The notes beneath the pieces were generated by a model that searched no databases, was not told the DNA's origin, and worked only from the letters and a program-made list of their open reading frames with translations. Made by a program: the position numbers and the translations under genes. Positions 10,487 to 20,505 of a stretch of DNA of 64,000 nucleotides are shown here, piece after piece (position 1 is the first letter of the stretch; every line of letters begins with the position of its first letter). The stretch lies in the NCBI GenBank assembly GCA_001189345.1, contig LFKV01000010.1:124001-188000 (forward strand). Reading direction: 5' to 3'. Origin of the DNA: Candidatus Paraburkholderia kirkii. Its GTDB lineage: Bacteria; Pseudomonadota; Gammaproteobacteria; Burkholderiales; Burkholderiaceae.

Positions 10487-11254
10487 TCAAGCGGCATGCG
10501 CGAATCCCTCGACGGTTGCCGCGTGCGCTGCAAACCCCGCCGCTTCGCCGATCGCGCCGCCGATGAGAATCACGGCCGGACTGCCGAGGCCCGCCGCGGT
10601 GGCTCGGTCCGCGAGGCGATCGAGCGTCGTGACGAGACGTCGCTCCTGCGGCGATCCCGCGTTCTGCACGACGGCGGCCGGCGTGCTCGCGGGCAGCGTT
10701 TCGAGCAAGGACGCGGCGAGGCTCGCGATGCGGCTCATGCCCATGTAGACCGCGAGCGTGGTGCCGGTGGCGGCGAGTGCGGTCCAGTCCGGCTGGCTGT
10801 GATCCTGCATGTGTGCGGTGACGAAGGTCACGCCCTGGCAATAATCGCGATACGTGAGCGAAATGCCGAGCCCGGCCGCAGCCGCGAATCCCGACGACAC
10901 GCCGTTGACGATGTCGACGGCAATGCCCGCTTCACGCAAGACGGCGATCTCCTCGCCGGCGCGGCCGAAGAGCAGCGCGTCGCCGTCCTTGACGCGCATG
11001 ACGTGCAAGCCCTTCTTCGCATGACACTGCATCAGGCGCTGGATGAACGCATGCGGCGTGGACTTGCCGCCGCCGCGCTTGCCGACGCGAATCACGCGCG
11101 CATCCGGCGCGAGCGTGGCGATGTCGGCATTGGCGAGATCGTCGAGGAGCAGGACGTCGGCGGCGGCGAGCGTCTTCGCGGCGCGCAAGGTCAGCAAGTC
11201 CAGATCGCCGGGGCCCGCGCTCAACAGCGTGACTTTGCCTTGGATGGTGCTCAT
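10487..11254 (-). CDS. cobA: Uroporphyrinogen-III C-methyltransferase
   Basis: SAM-dependent methyltransferase that makes precorrin-2 from uroporphyrinogen III for siroheme. ATG at 11254 (MSTIQGKVTLL) follows GAGGAAGCGACG; the longer open frame to 11371 has no support. The family signatures are visible: LLSAGPGDLDLLTLRA near residue 10, VIRVGKRGG, DGDALLFGRAGEE, and GITSG-like NGVSSGFAAAAGLGI. 255 residues, the normal length for a single-domain CobA. It sits beside the nas genes because nitrite reductase needs siroheme. It is intact although NirB has lost its siroheme domain. Confidence 0.92.
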   Translation of the reverse strand: MSTIQGKVTLLSAGPGDLDLLTLRAAKTLAAADVLLLDDLANADIATLAPDARVIRVGKRGGGKSTPHAFIQRLMQCHAKKGLHVMRVKDGDALLFGRAGEEIAVLREAGIAVDIVNGVSSGFAAAAGLGISLTYRDYCQGVTFVTAHMQDHSQPDWTALAATGTTLAVYMGMSRIASLAASLLETLPASTPAAVVQNAGSPQERRLVTTLDRLADRATAAGLGSPAVILIGGAIGEAAGFAAHAATVEGFAHAA

Positions 11255-11827
11255 CGTCGCTTCCTCATTCGGCTTCGCGCGCATCGATCGTCGGATGCGA
11301 TCGCGCATGTATGTGTATGTGGGTCGCATCGGCGCGGCAAACGCAAATGGCCTCCGCTCGTGTCGCTGCACGAAGGGGACGCCATTGTCCTTGCCTCAGT
11401 TGTTCGTGTCGCTGCGAGCGCCGTTGCCCGCAGCACCCGGGTCGAGGCAATAAGCGGGCCATTCATGCGCGCCCGCCTGCAAGTGCCGAAGCAACGAGGC
11501 ATTCGCGTGTTCGGATGACGTCGTTTGCGGCACTGCCTTTGTGCGCGCCCGGCTCGAACGGCACCGCTTCGGCGTGCACGTGCTTCGTTCGAGTGAACGC
11601 GTCGTCTCCGCGAGCGGCCCGAACGGCTAACCGGATCGTACAAAATGCCCGGAAGAGGATGTCCGTTCCGCATCGCCCGATGCGCGTGCTCGCACGTCAT
11701 CAGTGCTGCGTCGCAGCATCGCTGTACCCGCCTGCATCGAAATGCGACGTGAGCCGCGTGCGCAGAACCAGTGCAGGTCTTCCGTCGAGCCTTGTCCAGC
11801 AAGCGATTCACGCCGATGCATCGCGCA
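11255..11827. other. Divergent intergenic region between cobA and narK
   Basis: About 570 bases with no supported gene. Open frames here have no ribosome site or family resemblance. It holds the cobA promoter region and the upstream part of the nas control region. Confidence 0.5.
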
Positions 11828-11843
11828 TGGCATGGCCCTTGCC
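11828..11843 (+). promoter_or_regulatory. Sigma-54-type -24/-12 promoter element
   Basis: TGGCATG-GCCC-TTGC matches the RpoN consensus TGGCACG-N4-TTGC with one mismatch and exact spacing between the GG and GC dinucleotides. Predicted transcription start is about 11854, giving a leader of about 135 bases before narK. An RpoN promoter is what NtrC-controlled nitrate assimilation would need. I did not find a convincing NtrC palindrome upstream. Confidence 0.6.
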
Positions 11844-11854
11844 TTATGAGGCGC

Positions 11855-11928
11855 CATCGGATCAACGGCGACCCGTCCTGAATACAACACCCGGTAGGTT
11901 CCAGACGTGCGGGCATCGGACAACGGCG
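11855..11928 (+). promoter_or_regulatory. nas leader RNA: duplicated motif and alternative hairpin
   Basis: The motif CATCGGA(T)CAACGGCG occurs at 11855-11870 and again at 11914-11928, differing by one base. TGCGGG (11908-11913) can pair with CCCGCA (11932-11937), which would occupy part of the 5' arm of the terminator below. Two related hairpin-forming elements followed by a terminator is the architecture recognised by ANTAR proteins such as NasT. Binding itself is inferred. Confidence 0.5.
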
Positions 11929-11976
11929 TCCCCCGCATCGGCTAACCGGCCGCATGCGCGGGACGCCTTTCTTTTT
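11925..11976 (+). terminator. Leader attenuator terminator upstream of narK
   Basis: GGCGTCCC (11925-11932) pairs with GGGACGCC (11960-11967), extended by CGCAT/ATGCG (11934-11938 with 11954-11958), followed by TTTCTTTTT (11968-11976). It ends only 12 bases before the narK ATG at 11989, so it must act as a conditional terminator, not the end of an upstream gene. Confidence 0.8.
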
Positions 11977-11988
11977 GGTGGAAAGACG

Positions 11989-13305
11989 ATGGACAAAGCC
12001 ACCCGGATCGATCTCTTCAGCATGCGCAGCGCGCCGATGCGTGCTTTCCATCTCACGTGGAGTGGATGGCGTTCTTCGCGTGGTTCGCCTGCGCGCCGCT
12101 GATGCCGCTCATCAAGCGCGAGTACGGTCTGACGGCGGATCAGGTCGCCAACATCAACATCGCGGCCGTGGCCGTGACGATTCTCGTGCGCCTGGTCGTC
12201 GGCCCGATGTGCGACCGCTTCGGCCCGCGCAAGGTGTAAGCGGGCTGCTGCTCGCGGGCGCGGTGCCGGTGATCGGCGCGGCGCTCTCCATGGGTTACGA
12301 CAGCTTCCTCTGGTGCCGTCTCGCGATCGGCACGATCGGCGCGAGCTTCGTCATCACGCAGTACCACACGTCGGTGATGTTCGCGCCGAACGTCGTCGGC
12401 ACCGCGAACGCGGCGGCCGCCGGCTGGGGCAACGCGGGCGCGGGTACGGCGCAGGCGATCGTGCCGCTGCTCGTCGCGGCGGCGATCGCGCTGGGCGCGG
12501 GCGACGCTTCGGCATGGCGCATCCCGCTGATCGTGCCGGGCATCGCAATGCCGGTGATGGCTTTCTTCTACTGGCGCTATACGCAGGACTGCCCGCAAGG
12601 CGATTTCGCGACGCCGCGCCGCGCCGGCATCGCCGTCGACGGCGGCAAGAAGGGCGGCTGGCGGAGCTTCCTGACGGCGTGCTCGAACTATCGCGTGTGG
12701 ATGCTGTTCGTGACCTACGGCGCGTGCTTCGGCGTCGAGGGTTCATCCACAACATGGCGGTGGTGTATTACGTCGATCACTTCCATCTCACGCTCGGCCA
12801 GGCGGGCATGGCGGCGGGCAGCTTCGGCCTGCTCGCGCTGTTCGCCCGGGCGCTCGGCGGCTGGCTTTCCGACAAGGCCGCTGCGAAGCGTGGCCTCGAC
12901 ATCCGCTCGACCCTGCTGTTCGCGCTGATCGCGGGCGAGGGCATCGGCCTCTATGCGTTCGCGCATGCGCCGGGCGTCGTGCTCGCTGTGATCGCGATGC
13001 TGGCGTTCGGTCTCTTTACGCACATGGCGTGCGGCGCGACCTACGCGCTGGTTCCCTTCATCGACCGCCGTGCGCTCGGCGGCGTGGCCGGCGTGATCGG
13101 CGCGGGCGGCAACGTCGGCGCGGTCGCGGCGGGCTTCCTGATGAAAGGCCTCGGCAACGCGCAGGCGACGCTCTCGATGCTCGGCGTGATCGTCGCGGGC
13201 ACGGCGCTGTGCCCGCTCGCCGTGCGCTTCTCTCCGGAACACAAGGCGCGCGAAGCCGCGCTGCGCGAACGCGCGCTCGCAACCGGCAACGCCATCGCAA
13301 ACTGA
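11989..13305 (+). pseudogene. narK: NarK-type nitrate/nitrite MFS transporter, frameshifted
   Basis: Begins MDKATRIDLFSMRSAPMRAFHLTW and continues as a major-facilitator protein with the nitrate signature region AAAAGWGNAGAGTAQAI, RIPLIVPGIAMPVMAFFYWRYTQDCP, and late helices to TAA/TGA at 13305. The frame shifts at about 12058, about 12237 (GTGTAAGC where a lost C would give a Tyr codon) and about 12740. Conceptual length is about 435 residues, normal for NarK. It is the first gene behind the attenuator leader, followed by nirB. ATG 11989 follows GGTGGAAAG. Confidence 0.88.
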
Positions 13306-13317
13306 GGAACCCCGTCA

Positions 13318-15363
13318 TGAAAATCGTCGTCATCGGCCACGGCATGGTCGGCCACAAGTTCCTCGAATGTCTTGCCGAGAGCGGCAACGATGCACTGCAC
13401 GTGACGGTGCTGTGCGAAGAGCTGCGCGCCGCATATGACCGCGTGCACGTGCATCTCACGGAATTCTTCACGGGCAGGAGCGCGGACGATCTTTCGCTCG
13501 TCGAGGAAGGCTTCTTCGAGCGCTCGGGTTACACGTTGAAGCTCGAGGCTCGAGGCGCGCGCCGTCGCCATCGATCGTGCTGCGCGCACCATCACGGCAT
13601 CGAACGGCGACGTGCTGGTGTACGACAAGCTCGTGCTCGCAACCGGTTCATATCCTTTCGTGCCGCCGGTCGAGGGCAAGGACCGCGAAGGCTGCTTCGT
13701 GTATCGCACGATCGAGGATCTCGAGGCGATGCAGGTCTTCGGCGCGCACTCGAAGACGGGCACGGTGATCGGCGGCGGCCTGCTCGGCCTCGAGGCGGCG
13801 AAGGCGCTGCGCGACATGGGTCTTGCGACGCATGTCGTCGAGTTCGCGCCGCGCCTGATGGCGGTGCAGGTCGATGAAGGCGGCGGCCGCATGCTGCGCG
13901 GCAAGATCGAGGCGCTGGGCGTGACGGTGCATACGGGCAAGAACACGCTCGCGATCGTGGACGGCGAAGGCGCGGTCAACCGCATGAACTTCGCCGACGA
14001 CACGTATCTCGACACCGACATGATCGTGTTCTCCGCGGGCATTCGTCCGCGCGACGATATCGCGCGTGCCGCGGGCCTGGAGATCGGCGCGCGCGGCGGC
14101 ATAGTGATCGACGACGCCTGCCGCACGAGCGATGCCGACATTTACGCGATCGGCGAGTGCGTGCTGTGGAAGGGCCAGTCGTTCGGCCTGGTCGCGCCGG
14201 GCTACGACATGGCGCGCATCGTCGCGAAGCAGATTCTCGGCGAGGAAGCGGCGTTCGCGGGCGCCGACATGAGCACGAAGCTCAAGCTGATGGGCGTGGA
14301 CGTGGCGAGCATCGGCGATGCGCACGGCAGGACGCCCGGCGGCCGCACGTACCAGTACAGCGACGAGCGCAAGCAAGTCTACAAGAAGCTCGTGGTGTCC
14401 GATTGCGGCAAGTTCCTGCACGGCGCCGTGATGGTCGGCGATGCGACCGAATACGGCACGCTGCTGCAGATGATGCTGAACCGTATCGAGCTGCCCGAAG
14501 CGCCCGAATTCCTGATCCTTCCCTCGAGCGGCGGCCGTGCGAAACCGGCGCTTGGCGTCGAGGCCTTGCCTGACGGCGCGCAGATCTGCTCGTGCAACAA
14601 CGTGAGCAAGGCGGAAATCTGCGCGGTGGTGTGCGCGGGCGCGACGAGCATCGGCGCGATCAAGTCGTCGTGCAAAGCGGGCGCGTCGTGCGGCGGCTAC
14701 GTGCCGCTCGTCACGCAGGTGATGAAGTCGGAGATGAAGCGTCAGGGTCTCGCGGTCAACAATCACATCTGCAAGCACTTCTCGTATTCGCGTCAGGAGC
14801 TTTATCACATCGCGCGAGTCGAAGGGCATCGCACGTTTGGCTCGCTGCTCGCGAGGCACGGCAAGGGGCGCGGATGCGATATCTGCAAGCCCGTCGTCGC
14901 GAGCATTCTCGCGTCGTGCTGGAACGAGTTCGTGTTGAAGAGGGAGCACGCGAGCCTGCAGGATTCGAACGACTACTACCTCGCCAACATCCAGCGCGAC
15001 GGCACGTACTCCGTCGTGCCGCGCATGCCGGGCGGCGAGGTGACGCCGGACGGCCTGATCGCGGTCGGCCATGTCGCGAAGAAATACGGTCTCTACACCA
15101 AGATCACCGGCGGCCAGCGTGTCGACATGTTCGCCGCGGAGCTGGAAGCGGAGATGCAGCTCATCGTCGATACGTACGAGGACGAGTGGAAGAAGGCCGT
15201 CACCGATCAGGAGACGCGCAAGCGCTTCCGCCACTTCGTGAACAGCGACGCAGGCGATGCGAACGTGGCCTTCGTCGAGGAGCGCGGCCAGATTCGCCCC
15301 GCGACGCCGGACGAACGCAAGTCGAAGCTCGCCGGGATTCCCGTCATCGTCGAAACCGTCTGA
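13318..15363 (+). pseudogene. nirB: Nitrite reductase large subunit, siroheme domain deleted
   Basis: Starts MKIVVIGHGMVGHKFLE (FAD dinucleotide fold), then GGGLLGLEAAKAL (NADH fold) and a BFD-like [2Fe-2S] region with CSCNNVSKAEIC and CKAGASCGGY. A 7-bp tandem duplication (13541-13554) shifts the frame near residue 75; the body resumes to TGA 15363. After GGQRVDMFAA the sequence jumps in frame to ELEAEMQLIVDTYEDEW, normally about 160 residues later. The missing block is the nitrite/sulfite-reductase domain with the siroheme-[4Fe-4S] cysteines. Conceptual length is 681, against about 850 in relatives. The enzyme cannot reduce nitrite. Confidence 0.9.
13541..13554. repeat. Duplicated heptamer GCTCGAG in nirB
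   Basis: Two perfect tandem copies of GCTCGAG. One copy gives the expected KLEARAVAIDR reading; the second shifts the frame by +1. Confidence 0.85.
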
Positions 15364-15389
15364 TCCATCGCAACGCCAAGGAGCGCATC

Positions 15390-15734
15390 ATGAACGACCG
15401 CATCGAACAGGACTGGACCGCCGTCTGCGAACTCGACGACATCGTGCCGGATACGGGCGTGTGCGCGCTCGTGAAAGGCACGCAGGTTGCCGTGTTCCAT
15501 GTGCCGGACGAAGACGCGACCGTGTACGCGATCGACAACTACGATCCGCATTCGCAGGCCGCGGTATTGTCGCGCGGCATCGTCGGCAATCTCGGCGAGC
15601 GCATCGTCGTCGCGTCGCCGATCTACAAGCAGCACTTCGACCTGCGCACGGGCGAGTGCCTCGAAACACCCGAGCTTTCGGTGAGCGCATATCGCGTGAA
15701 GGTCGCGGGCGGCAAGGTGTGGGTCGCGGCGTGA
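15390..15734 (+). CDS. nirD: Nitrite reductase small subunit
   Basis: 114-residue Rieske-like ferredoxin-fold subunit of the cytosolic NADH-nitrite reductase. The sequence has VCALVKGTQVAVFHV, YAIDNYDPHS, VVASPIYKQHFDLRTG and ends KVWVAA. ATG 15390 follows AAGGAG with good spacing. NirD-type subunits lack the Rieske cysteines, as here. It is intact, but its partner NirB has lost the catalytic domain. Its stop overlaps the GTG start of the next gene (GTGA). Confidence 0.92.
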   Translation: MNDRIEQDWTAVCELDDIVPDTGVCALVKGTQVAVFHVPDEDATVYAIDNYDPHSQAAVLSRGIVGNLGERIVVASPIYKQHFDLRTGECLETPELSVSAYRVKVAGGKVWVAA

Positions 15735-16997
15735 GAGCCGAATATGCGGTCGCGAGCGTCGCGGCGCTTGCCGAAGCTAGGCCGCGCCCGCGCCTCGTCG
15801 TGATCGGCAACGGCATGGCGGGGATGCGCACGGTCGAGGAGCTGCTCAGGATCGCCCCGGATCTGTACGACATCACCGTGTTCGGCGCGGAGCCGTACGG
15901 CAACTACAACCGCATTCTGCTGTCGCCCGTGCTCGCGGGAGAAAAGAGCGTGACGACATTATCCTCAACACGCGCGACTGGTACGCCGCGAACGGCATCA
16001 CGCTGCACGCGGGCGACGCCGTGACCGGGATCGATCGCGCGCGACGCATCGTGCGCTCTGAGAAGGGCGTCGAGGCGCGCTACGGCCGCCTGCTGATCGC
16101 GACGGGCTCGAAGCCTTTCATCGTTCCCGTGCCGGGCTGCGATCTTCCGGGCGTGATCGCGTTCCGCGACATCCAGGACGTCGAGACGATGCTCGAGGCG
16201 GCGCGCGCTCATCGTCATGCGGTGATCGTCGGCGGCGGCTTGCTCTCGGGCTCGAAGCGGCCAACGGCCTGCAACGGCAGGGCATGTCGGTGACGGTCGT
16301 GCATTCGAGCGAGAGCCTGATGGACCGGCAGCTCGATGCGAGCGCGTCCGCATTGCTCAAGCGTTCGCTCGAAGCGAAGGGCCTGCGCTTCGCGATGGCC
16401 GCGCGGACCACCGAAATCGTCGGCGGCGACCGCGCGAAAGCCGTGCGTTTCGCCGACGGCACGCAGATCGATGCGGACCTCGTCGTGATGACCGCGGGCG
16501 TACGGCCGAACATCGCGCTGGCGCGCGCATCGGGCCTGCATTGCGAGCGCACGATCGTCGTGGACGACACGCTGCAGACCTTCGATCCGCGCGTCTACGC
16601 GGTGGGCGAATGCGTGCAGCACCGCTCGGCGGCGTTCGGCCTCGTTGCGCCGATCTGGGATCAGGTGCGCGTGGCGGGCGCGCATCTCGCGGGCGCGAGG
16701 CATCGCCGCTACGTGCAGCGCGCGACCGCGACCAAGCTGAAGGGGACGGGCGTGGACCTGTATTCCGCGGGCGATTTCATCGGCGGCGAAGACAGCGAGG
16801 ATCTCGTGCTGCGCGATCCTCGCCGCGGCGTCTACAAGCGTCTCGTGCTTCAGGCGGGGCGCGTGATCGGCGCGGCGCTGTACGGCGACGTGAAGGACGA
16901 CGGCTGGTACTTCGACCTGATCCAGAATCGTACCGACGTTTCGCATTTGCGCAACACGCTTCTCTTCGGCAAGACCCTTTGCGAAGCGAGCCACTGA
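15731..16997 (+). pseudogene. FAD/NAD(P)H-dependent nitrate-reductase electron-transfer subunit, frameshifted
   Basis: GTG at 15731 overlaps the nirD stop. Motifs: RLVVIGNGMAGMRTVEELL (FAD site), LLIATGSKPFIVPVPG, VIVGGG (NADH site), VVMTAGVRPN and VYAVGECVQHR. This is a NirB-N-terminus-like flavoprotein of about 420 residues that in assimilatory clusters passes electrons to the nitrate reductase encoded next. One-base losses at about 15955 (before DIILNTRDWY) and about 16245 (in GGGLLGLEAANGL) break the frame. The rest is well preserved up to TGA 16997. Confidence 0.85.
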
Positions 16998-17021
16998 GCA
17001 TCAGCAAGAGAGACCTGGAAC

Positions 17022-19724
17022 GTGAGCCTGCCCGCCATCCCCATTCAACCCGTTTCCGTCAAGACCACGTGTCCGTATTGCGGCGTCGGCTGCGGTGTCG
17101 AAGCGACGCCTGCGAGCGCCCTCGACGTTGCGGTCGCGGGCGACGAAGCGCATCCGTCGAACTTCGGGCGTCTCTGCGTGAAGGGATCGGCGCTCGGCGA
17201 AACGGTGGGACTCGAAGGGCGACTGCTCCATCCGAAGCTGCGCGACAGGCATACGGGAGCGCTCGCCGACGTTTCGTGGGACGACGCGCTCGGCACGGTC
17301 TCGAGCGGCTTCGCGCGCATCGTCGCGGAACAGGGTCCGGAGGCGGTCGCGTTCTACGTGTCGGGACAACTGCTCACGGAGGACTATTACGTCGCCAACA
17401 AGCTGATGAAGGGTTATATCGGCAGCGCGAACATCGACACGAACTCGCGGCTGTGCATTTCCTCGTCGGTGGCGGGGCACAAGCGCGCGTTCGGCGAAGA
17501 CCTCGTGCCGATGAGCTACGAAGACCTCGAATGCGCCGACCTGATCGTGCTCGTCGGCTCGAATACGGCGTGGTGTCATCCGATTCTCTTTCAGCGCATC
17601 GTGAAGGCGAAGGAGAAGCGGCCCGAGATGAAGATCGTCGTGATCGATCCGCGCCATACCGCGACCTGCGAAATGGCCGATCTGCATCTGCCGCTCAGGC
17701 CGGGCAGCGATGTGCGCCTCTTCAACGGCCTGCTTGCGTTCCTCGCCGAACATGGCGCGACCGATGCCGCGTTCGTCGACGCGCACACCAGCGGCTTCGA
17801 CGCGGCGCTCGTCGCCGCGGGACCTTCGGACCTCGTGGAAGCAGCGAAGGCGTGCAGGCTCGATCAGCACGACCTCATGGCGTTCTATCGTCTCTTCGCG
17901 CGCACCGAGCGTGTGGTGACGGTGTACGCGCAAGGCGTGAATCAGTCGAGCGCGGGTACGGACAAGGTCAACAGCATCATCAACTGTCATCTGCTCACGG
18001 GGCGTATCGGCAAGCCGGGCATGGGGCCGTTCTCGTTTACTGGCCAGCCGAACGCAATGGGTGGCCGCGAAGTGGGCGGCCTCGCGAATACGCTCGCGGC
18101 GCATCTGGAGCTTGGCGATCCGCTGCATGGCGAGATCGTGCAAGCGTTCTGGAATTCGCCCGCGATCGCCGGACGGGCCGGATTGAAGGCGGTCGAGCTG
18201 TTCGATGCGATCGAAGCGGGCCGCGTCAAGGCCGTGTGGATCATGGGCACCAATCCGGTCGTGAGCCTGCCCGATGGCGATCGCGTGAAGCGCGCGCTCG
18301 CGAAGTGCGAACTCGTCGTGACCTCGGATATCGTCGAGAAGACCGATACGAACGCGTTCGCGGACGTGCTGCTGCCCGCGCTCGGCTGGGGCGAGAAGGA
18401 CGGCACGGTGACGAATTCGGAGCGGCGCATCTCGCGTCAGTGCGCGTTCATTCCGGCGCCCGGTAAGGCGCGCGCCGACTGGCGCATCATCTGCGACGTC
18501 GCGCGGCGCATGGGTTTCGACGGCTTCGAGTTCGCGGGGCCGCACGAGATTTTCGACGAGCACGCGCGCCTGAGCGCGTATCGCAACGACGCCGCGGCGG
18601 GCGTGCATCGCGCGTTCGATATCGGTGGGCTGAGCGGCATGAGCCGCGCGCAATACGACGCGTTGCAGCCCGTGCAGTGGCCGTTGCCTGCGTCGACGGA
18701 GAAGGGCGTCGCACGCCTCTTCGGAGATGGCTGCTTCGCTCACGCGGACGGCCGCACGTGCTTCGTCGCGACCGCGCCGCGCGCGCCGGCAAACGCGTCC
18801 GACGAAGACTATCCGCTCGTGCTCAACACCGGACGCGTGCGCGACCAATGGCACACGATGACGCGCACGGGCCGCTCCGCCAGGCTCGTGGGGCATATCA
18901 GCGAATCGTTCATCGACATGCATCCGCAGGATGCGCTGGCTTGCGGCGTGCGCGAAGGCGAGCTCGCGCGCGTGCAGTACGGCGGCGGCATGCCGCGCGG
19001 CAGCGTGTTCGTGCCGATTCACTGGAACGACCAGATCGCCTCCGATGCGCGTGTCGGTGCGGTGGTGAATCCCGTCGTCGATCCCGTTTCGGGTGAGTCG
19101 GAATTCAAGCACACGCCCGTTTCGATCGAGAAATTCCACGTTGCGTGGCACGGCTTCTCGCTCTCGCGCGCCATGCCCGATCTCGACAGGGTCACGCACT
19201 GGACGCGCGTGCATGGCGCACACTTCGTGCGCTACGAGATGGCGGGCCGCAATCGCTTCGATGCGGCGCATGACGATCATCACGACTGGGCGCGCGCGCT
19301 CTTTCGCATCGACGATCGTCACGCGGACTGGATCGAGTACGAGGACAAGAGCGCGGGCGTTTATCGCGCGGCGCACGTGGTGGACGATCGCATCGAGAGT
19401 TGCGTGTTCATCTCCGAACGTCCCGATCTGCCGGCGTGCGCGTGGCTCGCGAGCCTCTTCGAAAAAGACCGCCTCGACGACGATGACCGCGCGAGTCTGC
19501 TGCTCGGTCAGCTGATCGGCAAGGGCGAGGACACGGGACCGACCGTGTGCTCGTGCTTCGGCGTCGGGCGCAACACGATCTGCAACGCGATCCGCGACAG
19601 GGGCCTGAAGACGGCGGCGGAGATCACGTCGTGCCTGAAGGCGGGCGGCAATTGCGGTTCGTGCGTGCCGGAGCTCAGGAAGCTCATCGTCGAGACGGAG
19701 ATGGCGCGCCTGAGCACGGTGTGA
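17022..19724 (+). CDS. nasA: Assimilatory nitrate reductase, molybdopterin catalytic subunit
   Basis: 900 residues, GTG start at 17022, 24 bases after the flavoprotein stop. The N-terminal [4Fe-4S] motif is CPYCGVGCGV with the fourth ligand in GRLCVKGSA. Mo-bisMGD domain motifs are SANIDTNSRLCISSS, VGSNTAWCHPI, QGVNQSS and PNAMGGREVGGLANTL. A C-terminal BFD-like [2Fe-2S] domain has CSCFGVGRNTIC and CLKAGGNCGSC. It reduces nitrate to nitrite in the cytoplasm. It is the longest intact gene in the window, although the rest of the pathway is broken, so any nitrite made would accumulate. Called nasC in some genera. Confidence 0.93.
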   Translation: MSLPAIPIQPVSVKTTCPYCGVGCGVEATPASALDVAVAGDEAHPSNFGRLCVKGSALGETVGLEGRLLHPKLRDRHTGALADVSWDDALGTVSSGFARIVAEQGPEAVAFYVSGQLLTEDYYVANKLMKGYIGSANIDTNSRLCISSSVAGHKRAFGEDLVPMSYEDLECADLIVLVGSNTAWCHPILFQRIVKAKEKRPEMKIVVIDPRHTATCEMADLHLPLRPGSDVRLFNGLLAFLAEHGATDAAFVDAHTSGFDAALVAAGPSDLVEAAKACRLDQHDLMAFYRLFARTERVVTVYAQGVNQSSAGTDKVNSIINCHLLTGRIGKPGMGPFSFTGQPNAMGGREVGGLANTLAAHLELGDPLHGEIVQAFWNSPAIAGRAGLKAVELFDAIEAGRVKAVWIMGTNPVVSLPDGDRVKRALAKCELVVTSDIVEKTDTNAFADVLLPALGWGEKDGTVTNSERRISRQCAFIPAPGKARADWRIICDVARRMGFDGFEFAGPHEIFDEHARLSAYRNDAAAGVHRAFDIGGLSGMSRAQYDALQPVQWPLPASTEKGVARLFGDGCFAHADGRTCFVATAPRAPANASDEDYPLVLNTGRVRDQWHTMTRTGRSARLVGHISESFIDMHPQDALACGVREGELARVQYGGGMPRGSVFVPIHWNDQIASDARVGAVVNPVVDPVSGESEFKHTPVSIEKFHVAWHGFSLSRAMPDLDRVTHWTRVHGAHFVRYEMAGRNRFDAAHDDHHDWARALFRIDDRHADWIEYEDKSAGVYRAAHVVDDRIESCVFISERPDLPACAWLASLFEKDRLDDDDRASLLLGQLIGKGEDTGPTVCSCFGVGRNTICNAIRDRGLKTAAEITSCLKAGGNCGSCVPELRKLIVETEMARLSTV

Positions 19725-19922
19725 ATCTGCGTGGTCTATCGCACGAACGCGGGTGCGCACCGCCCGCGGAATGGCTTCGAGATTTGGCACGACGTGAGAT
19801 CCAGTGTTGGCTTTCCCACACTCGGCCCGATTCATCTTCCGTACAGTCACCTCAAAACACAGGCAGTCAGTAAATACGAAAACGCCTGAGAACATCATCG
19901 AAAAGATGATACGGGGATTGCG

Positions 19923-20087
19923 ATGAAGAAGAACGCAAAACAAATCGAAAGAGCGGAAGGCCTGCGCGCCGTGATCCGCTCGACGGGAAACGAGAGTCCG
20001 TCTCACTCGAGCATCGATCCGGATCTTCACGAACGGCGTCCGCGCCTCGTCGAAGGCCGCGACGTTTTCACTCCACATCGTTTCTGA
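19923..20087 (+). CDS. Small basic hypothetical protein (54 aa)
   Basis: ATG AAG AAG AAC opens a 54-codon frame ending VFTPHRF. It is Lys/Arg/Glu-rich, with no membrane segment or known motif. The ribosome site (GGGG) is weak. It lies alone between the nitrate reductase and the next signal-peptide gene. I list it because its codon use and start look genuine; it could be chance. Confidence 0.35.
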   Translation: MKKNAKQIERAEGLRAVIRSTGNESPSHSSIDPDLHERRPRLVEGRDVFTPHRF

Positions 20088-20277
20088 ACGAGTTGGCTCG
20101 CGCCCTGGCCCATCCTGCTTCACTTGCTCGCTGATATTCGTTCGGGTCATCCGGGGCGACATCAGGACGGGCCATTGAAACAGGAATGCTAACTAATGGA
20201 TCTTATTGCTGTGCCTGCTACATATCGGCGTCGATGTAGCGGGATTCAACCGTGCGCCTACACTTGGAGACCTCACC

Positions 20278-20505
20278 ATGCAACGCAAACTGATCGCCGC
20301 AGCAGTCCTCTCGCTCGTTTCCGCCGCTGCTTTCGCCACGGGCACGAACTCCAGCTCGATCTCGACCTCGGGCGGCAACACCGCGGCGGCCGTGTACGGC
20401 TCCGGCTCCTTCACGGCAACGAACGCAGGCATCGCCAACGGCCACGCTTCGGCGACGGCTGGCCAGGGCTTCGGTGGTTCGTCGGCAACGGGCCTCTCGG
20501 GCGCC
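20278..20505 (+). pseudogene. Secreted Ser/Gly/Ala-rich protein, N-terminal remnant
   Basis: ATG 20278 follows GGAGACCTCACC. It has a clear signal peptide (MQRKLIAAAVLSLVSAAAFA) and a low-complexity mature start rich in Ser, Gly, Asn and Ala (NTAAAVYGSGSFTATNAG). At about 20505 the reading enters the antisense of an outer-membrane-factor gene, so the native C-terminus is missing. The full protein is not identifiable. Confidence 0.6.

Noticed and set aside
11255-11827. Long minus-strand frame upstream of cobA
   Set aside because: No ribosome site, no recognisable family, and it overlaps the nas control region and narK in antisense.
13648-15234. 528-codon minus-strand frame
   Set aside because: Antisense shadow of nirB.
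17001-20162. Open frame of 1053 codons on the minus strand
   Set aside because: It is the antisense shadow of the intact nitrate reductase, rich in Arg/His/Ala as expected from GC3-biased codons, with no ribosome site.
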